Below, in pieces: positions 56,226 to 64,000 of a stretch of 64,000 bases of DNA; position 1 is the first letter of the stretch, and the number at the start of each line of letters is the position of its first letter. Both the position numbers and the translations under genes were made by a program. Source of the stretch: Nilaparvata lugens (Eukaryota; Arthropoda; Insecta; Hemiptera; Delphacidae). The stretch lies in assembly GCF_014356525.2 (NCBI RefSeq), contig NC_052513.1:46251259-46315258 (forward strand), read 5' to 3'. The notes under the pieces were generated by a model. The model was not told where the DNA came from. It saw only the letters and a list, made by a program, of their open reading frames with translations, and did not search any database.

Positions 56226-56489
56226 TCCACCCCATCCTTGAGAAATGGACTTTGTAGGTAGGTAGGTAGAGCAGTTCATAAAAAGAACACATAGTCGAGA
56301 TATTTCATCTGTAGAACAGCTGTTTTGACGACTTTAAAAAAATGATGACTAAAAAAATCATTGAATTTCACAATTTACACAAAGGAAAAAGTACTCTGAA
56401 AACAATTATATATACACATATACAAAAGTCTGATCGTAGTTTCGAATATGAGCAAGGAAAGTTGTGTGAGTGTACCACACCAGATTTTA

Positions 56490-56722
56490 TTTTCTTCTTC
56501 TTCTTCTTCTTCTCATTTTTCTTCTTCTTTTTTTTCTTCTTATGCTGCTTCTCTTTCTTCTGCTTCTCCTTCTTCTTCTCTTTATACTTCTATTTCTTTT
56601 TTCACATTTTCCTTCTTCTCCATCTTCTTTTTCTTCTTCGTCTTCTTCCTCATCTGCTTTTTCTTCTTCTTCTTCTTTTTCGTCCTCTTTTTCTTATTTT
56701 TTTCGCTTTCTTCTTCTTATTC
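56490..56722 (+). repeat. Imperfect (TTC)n tract
   Basis: Degenerate TTC/TTTC sequence about 230 bases long just beyond the right end of the element. Confidence 0.85.
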
Positions 56723-57311
56723 TGGGATGTAGGTAGTGATAAAGAGTAGGAGAGTTAGGGGAGAAAGCTTAAAACTATCACTCGCCAAATACGTTTCTCT
56801 ATCACAGCTTCTCCAAACTCATGGGTGGGAAGAGAGAGAAAGCGAGTGTCTGAGAGAGTGCGAGTTAGGTTTTGTTTGGATGTGAAGTATTGTGTCATAT
56901 TGTTTCCTTGTTTTGTTTGCCGAGTCAATGGCAATATAATACAGTATACAGTAATACATATTAGTATATGTTTCAATGGAGTAAAGTGTTATACAGTTAA
57001 GTTTATATACATACTATAATTATATGGAATTACTATCTTCAGCTGAATTGGTAAGGGAGAAAGAAAACATGAAAACAAGACATTCACACGCATACGATGA
57101 TCATTTCTGAAAACGATTATCAACATGGTACTGTAGCCTAATAATAAAAACCTATTATTCATCGCGATTAACTTTAGATATAGAATTACATTCTAATTGT
57201 GAAAGTCCAAGTCTACTTCCAAGTTAGACATTTCTTGTAATATATAGGCATAATTACTATGGAGATAGAGTTTGTCAAAGAGCCTCTCTGCTCTCCTAGT
57301 TTCCTTTACGC

Positions 57312-57455
57312 ACACAGCAGCAGACATTCGGTGTAAAAAATCCCTCTCCAGGTGTTTGAATGACACAACGCAAACAGGCGTCCGTCTGTTTCCATATCAT
57401 GTTTACTCATATCGGCATGCCGCTTCATATTTTGTCCGTCTGTCTGCTGCTGTGT
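57312..57455. repeat. Inverted repeat ACACAGCAGCAGACA
   Basis: 15-base arms at 57312-57326 and 57441-57455, separated by about 114 bases. Confidence 0.7.
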
Positions 57456-57479
57456 ACATGCGCCAAAAAGATGGAAAAT

Positions 57480-57625
57480 TCCTATCTATTCATTTATTTT
57501 TTGATACAATTACAAATCATATTAATATGATCGGGATAGAACAACAGGCATAGCCCAAAACTACTCTGTTCCCAAATTTTGATAAATAATAAAATGTCCA
57601 AAATAATAGGTTATGTTCTAACTTA
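57480..57625 (+). repeat. Dispersed repeat, copy 1
   Basis: ACAGGCATAGCCCAAAACT followed by TAGGTTATGTT matches 61200-61345 (ACAGGCACAGCCCAAAACTG and TAGGTTATGTT) in the same orientation. Confidence 0.65.
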
Positions 57626-59680
57626 AACGTTAAAGTTCAAAGTTCTGTCCAAAAATATATATGAGCTAAAATTTTTGAATTTGGAATGATTAAATACCAA
57701 ATTATAGTCGAATATTGCACTAAATATCACCGCACTTTGAATAAATCAAGCTATTTCAGAAAATTTTCAAGCCAAAAATATATACACAGCTTTCCACTAG
57801 GCACAGCTGTTACCACTCTTCAAGCTGTTACAATTTACAAAATGTTTCGATAATTAATCACCTCAATTTAAATTAAACCAATATGGCTCAAATAAATTAT
57901 GTGGAACTATAATAATTAGGTATAATATAATTATGAAAGATATAATAATTATATCAATTATTATATCGGTATCATCAATATTCAACAATGATTTTTCAAA
58001 GGAATTTTGTATTGTTCACATGAAACACGCCGACTTATGTTCACCTGTTTAATTGTGAAAGTGGAAAGTTGCATAAATGTAGGAGTAGATACAAGTGCCC
58101 AACGTGACCAAAACCTTGGGACAGATAACAAAAGGGAGGCAGACGTTTTTGAAAATTCGACTCTTTTATAATAATAAACCTGTAGTCGCCTTTCCTCCCT
58201 TCTCATTTTTATCTGGAAGTTCTCTCTCAAAAAAGGTAGACTTGTGTAGGCTGAACTTGTCCCCCTACTATAAATAAAACTATTAAAAACAATAGATGAG
58301 TGTGCACATTTCCTTTAGGACCTTGCTTGGATTTCAGAAGAGGCTTTTGTATTTCTAGCTAGGTTGCTAACCATTTTTTCAACTCTCTCATGAATTGGGT
58401 GGCATCAATTTGTAAAAGATAGGCAACATCAAAGTTCTAGTGTTAAGAATTCATTTAATACAGAATAGGTCTCCCAATGAACCGTGAAAAGCTGGCACGG
58501 ACTATCCCATCACTCAACATGTGGCATACAATAGACTTCAGGGTGTTGAACCTTTCAAAAGCCATTCTTGCTTTTTGTACAAGGCACCTTCCTAATAACC
58601 TTTGATTCAACCCTCATTCCTAATGATATAGTGAAAATTGTGAAGAACTGAGGGAATGTTTTAGTTTGCAAATTTGACCATTTTCTCTCTTACTCAAAAT
58701 ATTTTTTATCGAATTTATTGATAAGAATCTTGCTAAAAAATGTTATCTACTATGTGATAAAAAACAAATAATAAGCTTCATCCAACAAAATAATTTCAAT
58801 AGATATAACAACAAAATGGTGGTATAATATTCATTCATACATTAATATTAGGTTTTTTCTTCATGACAAAGAACTGTCTCTAGGCGAATAAAATATATTT
58901 GAGATGGAATTCATTATTACTAATAATTAATCTTGTAACAAATTATACCGAAGCAACTTGAATCACAGCTACTCAAAGTACTATATAGAAGGAGGCAGTA
59001 AAGGAAAATTAGCAACCATGCGGTCATTTTTATCAACGATTATCAACGCTTTTTCAGATACAAACGTTATTTATTCTTAAAATAAATTTTGTTTATTTTT
59101 TTAAGGTCATAAACTCTCAATTGCAAAAAAAAAGATAGAAGATGACTGATTGAGGTACAAGGTACAAAACTAAGCTCCTTTTATAGGATACATTAACAGA
59201 GACTTACTTTTTTGAAATTCGTTCAAAACAAAAGTATCCTAAAAGTAACATATTAAGAATACTTTGCCGAATCTTGTTTTACACAGTCTTGAAAATGGCC
59301 TCAGTTGATATAACTACTCCATTCATAAATTATTAATATACACACATTCACGGCTTGATTGAACAATCGCCGATCGGAAAGGAAGTCGGGGAAAATCCAA
59401 TAATAATAATATTATTGACAGGATAAAGATTTTTAGTTGAATTGCAACAATTAATTAATTGTTAATGGAGTAATTAATTTACTCCATGGTTGTATGACTA
59501 TAATGATAATTGTAATGTGCTTACAATTATTGCTGAAAGTAATTGAATAATTCAGTAAAGAATAACTCCCTCATCTTGACTGACAGTATTCTACTTGCTC
59601 TTTCGATCTTATACACTCTCTCAATGATTGAATGAAATTACCGTAATATCACAATTACGACAATGTTGTTAATTTTTCAG

Positions 59681-59802
59681 GTGCCTTTCCGCAAGTCTAT
59701 TGTGGCTGTGACAGTGATCCGGGCCCATCCACAACCATTCACTCATCTAGTCCAGCTTCTCCTCGTTTCAACATAACATTGGCGTCACCAATGTTTCTAT
59801 GA
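59681..59802 (+). CDS. Candidate terminal exon in phase with the THAP exon donor
   Basis: The acceptor GTTAATTTTTCAG precedes 122 bases that are more GC-rich than the flanks. Joined in the phase left by the donor at 54417, they read AFPQVYCGCDSDPGPSTTI, then HSSSPASPRFNITLASPMFL, and stop at 59802. The text does not supply the Cys-x2-His second half of a THAP finger, so either another exon lies between or the two are unrelated. No family recognised. Confidence 0.35.
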
Positions 59803-60963
59803 TGCATCGGACCAGCTCTAAAAAGCTCTAAACTAACAGTAAAGTGGGAAAATAATGAAAATAATAAAATCGTCATTTCTTCAATCAATTGTAACTTTCT
59901 AATGATATTGGAATCGGAAGTATTGTCGACTAGAGTGAGAAAAAGAGAAAATTCTGCACATCCTTGACTATATTTTGAAGTTCCAATTGAAGTATTTCAA
60001 AAGATGCTCAGATTTGAATAAAATTTGGTTATTAACTTAAAAAATTATTCTTAATAAGATAATAGAAATTAAAACTACAAATATTTACATTGCAAGCACA
60101 TCCCCTTTTTTCATGTCTGTATTGACCAGACCAATATGGAAAAGTGGAGTTTCATCTTGATGAGATTTTATCAGCTGCTCCATAGGCCTACTGTACATAA
60201 AAAATTTGCATTCATCACATTCCAAAAGCTCCAAGCTCTAGAAAAATTTACAATTTGATACTTTTTGATACTTTTTCATTATAAAATTATTGAGAAATAT
60301 AATTTCTGGCTTGATAAAATACAATAGTTTATTTTAAACTACAAAAAAGAGTTAATATTGCATCAATTAACTAAATTATTGAGATTTATTATCATCTTAT
60401 TGTAGTATCCCTGGTACCTAGTAACATAATATTGATGTTGATTCAATATACAAATTGAGTTACTTCTTATCTATCATTCACACCTATTACAATAATCTAA
60501 TATATTATCTAAATAATATTTCATCTCAACAATAATCCAATCTTAATGAAAACCTTATTATAATCTTAATTATTAAGATGAAATATATTGTTTACTATTA
60601 ATTATACATTGTTTCAAGACGACAACAGAACAAAGCGGGAAAAAGCTATCTGCTTTGTTGAATGATAGACAAGGATAACAATACTATTGATAATGAAACA
60701 TTGCCGTTATAACGTGGACATCACTATAGCGCTCCAGGCGCTTTCATCAGTAACTAAGTTTCCCTCACTAGCGCTACTGATTGCACCGTCTAGAACTAAG
60801 GCTCCGATGCTGGCGCTATCTCTGATACTCGTCTAGAACTATCTCGACCCGTCAGATCTCTGGTAGTGTTTCTTTCCTCTGTGATAGAACCTTTCTATAA
60901 TTATGAACTATGAATATTTATTATAATTTCTTCTTTCTTAATAATTTTTATATGCTTTTGTAG
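59803..60963. other. AT-rich intergenic DNA
   Basis: Nothing recognisable apart from a GC-richer patch at 60720-60860 containing several GCGCT motifs. Confidence 0.5.
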
Positions 60964-61200
60964 GTACCCCAGAGCGGAGCTCTGTGCCCCGATATTTATC
61001 ATAAATTGGAACAGGTTGTCACTGATATTGTGTTGTTGGTAGTATTTACTTTTTAACATTACAGGAGTAAATAATAACACAAGTCGAACAAAACGTATCT
61101 TCAAATGGTTTGGTTTTTGGAATAAAGATATCATCTGAACAAGTACATTTTGTAAATTCTATCTATTAATACCAAATATCGGGGCACCAAGCTTTGCTCG
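60964..61200. repeat. Inverted pair of hairpin-bearing ends
   Basis: GTACCCCAGAGCGGAGCTCT...GCCCCGATATTT (60964-60998) is mirrored by AAATATCGGGGCACC...AAGCTTTGCTCG (61174-61200). Each arm has its own small hairpin (GAGCGGAGCTC; AGCTTTGCT). Likely the two ends of a small transposon or of two abutting copies. Confidence 0.5.
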
Positions 61201-61345
61201 TTATTTATTCATTGATAAACAGAACTCAATTCTTTGAAATGATTGGGGAAGGACTAACAGGCACAGCCCAAAACTGTTTCTTAATCGAATTTTTATTTAT
61301 TCACTATGAAATTTATAGTTGGAATATTTAATCTTCAAAAAAGTA
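61201..61345 (+). repeat. Dispersed repeat, copy 2
   Basis: Partner of 57480-57625. Confidence 0.65.
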
Positions 61346-61712
61346 GGTTATGTTTCATAGACTTGAATTCAAGTGAAATTTTCAGTCCAAATATTTGAAA
61401 ACATAAAAGTTCTAATTTAGATTGTTTACATACCAAATTGAATAACAAAAAAACACTCATTAATCACTTAGAGCTGTAAAATAATGATTAACTTTGAATA
61501 TTATGATATATACCATCTCATGTCAACAAATCAGATTACTGTATTTTGATCGAGTGAATTAAAATTTCTAGATTTCTCGTGAGATACGATGAGCTAATTG
61601 ATTACACAGCTGATCTCCCACACAGGCACACGCATCTTCTGTTATCGACAGTAGACGACGAAATCATCATCTGTTTTTCCAAGGATGAATTATCCTTTTC
61701 ATGTCCTTCAGG

Positions 61713-61812
61713 NNNNNNNNNNNNNNNNNNNNNNNNNNNNNNNNNNNNNNNNNNNNNNNNNNNNNNNNNNNNNNNNNNNNNNNNNNNNNNNNNNNNNNNN
61801 NNNNNNNNNNNN
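61713..61812. other. Assembly gap (100 N)
   Basis: Exactly 100 undefined bases. Confidence 0.99.
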
Positions 61813-62227
61813 ATATAACTTATCATACACATGATGAAGATATGTGTTTTTCAAGTGCCGTTCAATCTATAATAATCTGTGAGGATCAAGTTATTAAGAT
61901 TTTGTTAATAACTTTGGTGTAAACGCAGCTTTAGATGCCAAGATTTATCATGGCGTTCCGAGTTAGGGATAATTATGTCAATGAAAAACTTCATTTTCCT
62001 CATGAAATTTTTCCCATAAAAATTGAACAGATTGTTGTTCTACAAGCGTTTCCACATGTTAAAAAATGAAAATCCCAGTGAAAAACAAAAAGTGCCACTT
62101 GATAATTCCCAAATCATCTTTTTAATCGTAGCTCTGATTCAACTGAGCAATAACTTTCTGAACTGACTGAGTTAATAAAGTAACATTTAAAATTATCATA
62201 AGCGCAATGGGACTTGGGATTCCATCA
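61813..62227. other. Intergenic DNA
   Basis: No recognisable feature. Confidence 0.5.
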
Positions 62228-63211
62228 ATTCAGAATAAGTTTTATTTATTTATTATTTATTTATTTGAAAATTTACATATTTGAGGGCACCAGGAACTGA
62301 ATCCCATTATTGCCCTCATAACACACATTGAGCATAATACAATTTGAAAATACAATACATTAAAATGAAAATAGAATAACTTAACTAATATACTATTGAG
62401 TTTTAGAAAAAACAAAATACAAAAAAGATAATAGAAAACCTTGCAAATATGAAACTTATAGTATAACAGATAAAAGAAGAAGAACTAAGTATGTAACTAA
62501 TACTGAAGAATTCAAGAAGGAAAGAAAAAAGAAACAAAGAAAAGAGAATTATGGAAACTTTGCAAATATGAAACTTATAAATAAAAACACTAGGTAATAA
62601 ATTATGTAATACATAGGAAAGAAAAAAAAAGACAAAACTCAACAAACATAAATCTTATTCAAGTCCCGCCTGAACACACTGTCTGAATCAAAAAAATCTA
62701 ATGCATCATTAAGCCTATTGTATAATCGAAGAGACCTAAACAGGGGAGCATTGTAACCACTGACCGTTCTACATCTGATAATATCAAAGGTGGGATGATC
62801 TCTGGAATTGAACGCAGGAACATGGAACCTGATCAATGAGAGCAGCGAAGGAGAAGAAAATCGACCCCTTAACAGACCATGCACGAAAATCAATGAGTCT
62901 CTCTCCCGTCGTAATCTCAATGATACAAAGTGAAAGGTACCTCTCAAACGGTCTGTAGGAAAACCCAAAGGACAGGATTGGCCGAAGCGCTTGTAATAGA
63001 GAAACCTCAAAAACTTATTCTGAACTACCTCAAGACCATGAGTACACAAATCAGTATAAGGGTTCCAAATCACAGAGCAATATTCCAACACACTCCGGAC
63101 CAATGACACATAAACAGTACATATTGCATCAAGGTTATTGAAGTTAGCTGTATTCCTCATAACAAAACCTAGCATTTTATTGGCTCTAGCTATGCTATAG
63201 TCTATGTGCAC
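62228..63211 (-). mobile_element. 5'-truncated non-LTR retrotransposon E, same clade as C/D
   Basis: On the minus strand the C-terminal part of ORF2 is followed by an untranslated tail ending in an AAATAAATAAATAATAAATA-type simple repeat near 62265-62238. The 5' limit near 63211 falls inside ORF2, typical of incomplete reverse transcription. No clear target duplication was found. Confidence 0.82.
62639..63211 (-). pseudogene. ORF2 C-terminal fragment of element E
   Basis: 190 codons are open: ARANKMLGFVMRNTANF, VSLVRSVLEYCSVIWNPY, VQNKFLRFLYYKRFGQSCPL and LRLYNRLNDALDFFDSD. It aligns with the C-terminal domain of D (LQNKFLRYMYYKKF, then DIPTDTLRCIFG) but with many substitutions, so it belongs to a related, separate family. 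Endonuclease and polymerase motifs are absent through truncation. The remaining frame has no internal stop. Confidence 0.85.
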
Positions 63212-63684
63212 TGAGAACCTATTTTATACCGGTATTCATTTTTAAAGGATTGAAGTAGTGCAACATTTAGATTAGCACACCAAAAAATTTTATTTGTAAC
63301 GAAGTGAGTTCATTACTTTCATATCAAAGTTCTACTTTTTCTATTATGATATAGTATATTGACGACTACTGCAAAACGATGTCTGGTAGCCCTGGTAACG
63401 TAATGTAATGTAATGTGATCGTATGGTTGATTGGAAGTCTCCAACCAGCCTGATCATATTTCTTAGTGGGGCCATTGGCAAACATTTTAAAAAAGCCCCT
63501 GATATTATAACAATGACTTTATTCCTAGTAGATAGCATTTCTAGTAGATGGCTGAATATTCTCGTTACCACATTGCAAAGGATGTTCAGTGAGGTCTACT
63601 GTTATGTGGACTACTAGAGTATTGTAACTCCTAATGTCAGATTGAGTAAGAGCTTGAAATTTATTCCTATTTAGTGTACTCCAT
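63212..63684. other. Intergenic DNA
   Basis: No recognisable feature. A TAATG microrepeat is near 63400. Confidence 0.45.
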
Positions 63685-63900
63685 GTTCAATAATCTGCCA
63701 CTATCTTATATTAGAAGAAACTTGCCTCTAAATAAATTAGAAAACGCAGTAAATCTACTTCTGAATGAAAATGCTTATTATTCCGTAAATTCATTTTCAA
63801 ATTGTTGAAAATGTGATATTCAGTGCTGTGAGTTTATGTATAATTTATGTTTTTTTTTCAATGTATGGCTTGATTTATTCAATTGTAATGGGTAATGATA
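63685..63900 (+). pseudogene. LINE ORF2 extreme C-terminus and 3' tail
   Basis: Reads FNNLPLSYIRRNLPLNKLE, then NAVNLLLNENAYYSVNSFSN and stops near 63810. The pattern (Y/F)NxLPxxIR followed by an AYYSVxxF segment is the common end of CR1/L2-type ORF2 proteins. AT-rich tail follows. The upstream part is missing. Confidence 0.6.
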
Positions 63901-64000
63901 ATTATGACTTGATAAGACTGATTTGATGAATGATTACACAATTCATAAGATGACTACCAAGATGTTATGAATTGGATTGCTCATTATTATTGTATAACAG

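Larger units (their letters stand above)
55127..56462. mobile_element. Unclassified element with ACTTTCCTTGC inverted ends and internal 165-bp array
   Basis: Left end ACTTTCCTTGC (55127-55137) and right end GCAAGGAAAGT (56452-56462) are perfect inverted repeats. The left end also forms a 35-base hairpin with GGTAAGGAAAGT (55150-55161). TTC tracts lie just outside on both sides (54945-55125 and 56490-56722). No transposase is present. It sits in the presumed intron after the THAP exon. Confidence 0.6.
56723..59680. other. Non-coding DNA, possibly intronic
   Basis: No recognisable gene. A foldback lies at 57312-57455 and a dispersed repeat at 57480-57625. If the THAP exon and the exon candidate at 59681 belong together, this is intron. 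Confidence 0.45.

Noticed and set aside
54838..56749. Poly-Phe, poly-Ser and poly-Glu/Lys frames
   Set aside because: Translations of the TTC tracts.
57272..57553. 93-codon open stretch
   Set aside because: It covers a foldback and part of a dispersed repeat; no protein similarity recognised.
61579..61922. Open frames running through the second N gap
   Set aside because: Same reason; no homology on either side.

Overview
This window looks like gene-poor, repeat-rich nuclear DNA of an insect, probably a sap-sucking hemipteran such as a planthopper. The reasons are the low GC content, the large spliced-style intergenic tracts, several arthropod-type non-LTR retrotransposons, a mariner-like element with very long terminal repeats, Helitrons, a nuclear copy of mitochondrial COI that reads with the invertebrate mitochondrial code (TGA = Trp), and two 100-base assembly gaps. 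The species assignment is inference. I found no confident intact host gene. The best host-like signals are a THAP-domain exon (54298-54417), a downstream exon candidate in matching phase (59681-59802) and one minus-strand exon candidate (27293-27383).

Layout. 1-5115: a non-LTR retrotransposon (A) whose ORF1 combines a FLYWCH-type zinc finger, a coiled coil and an SGNH-esterase-like domain. Its ORF2 has endonuclease and reverse transcriptase but lacks the usual end. 5176-9931: a second, decayed element of related type (B). 9936-12450: a mariner-like transposon with roughly 540-bp inverted repeats and a DD41D-type catalytic spacing. 12705-17363 (minus) and 44181-49600 (plus): two close copies (C, D) of one non-LTR family with a Transposase_22-like ORF1. 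D is nearly intact and its insertion point can be read from a neighbouring duplicated sequence. 18829-19160: a GC-rich foldback element. 22395-23152: a LINE relic, a degenerate short-repeat array and a small foldback. 23407-25581 (minus): two tightly packed reading frames, a DUF8207-family protein and a coiled-coil protein, that look like a decayed virus-like or Maverick-like gene block next to a gap. 26327-26568: mitochondrial COI insertion. 30095-36708: a complete LTR element with 812-bp LTRs and a TTAT target duplication. It holds only a gag-like coiled-coil frame and three minisatellites, so it is a large non-autonomous derivative.

37607-42335: a LINE reverse-transcriptase relic split by a minus-strand Helitron-like insertion of about 4.5 kb, itself carrying another Helitron. 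42714-43078: a long CT microsatellite. 49601-64000: mostly non-coding, with foldbacks, a tandem 165-bp array inside an element bounded by ACTTTCCTTGC repeats, the THAP exon and two LINE 3' fragments at the far end.

The genes do not form a pathway. The window is a record of nested transposition: B is interrupted near its 3' end by the mariner, D sits inside one arm of a local duplication, one Helitron splits a LINE and hosts another Helitron, and the LTR element landed in AT-rich DNA. Apart from ORF1 of D, ORF1 of A, the gag-like frame and most of the ORF2 of D, nearly every element protein carries frameshifts or deletions.
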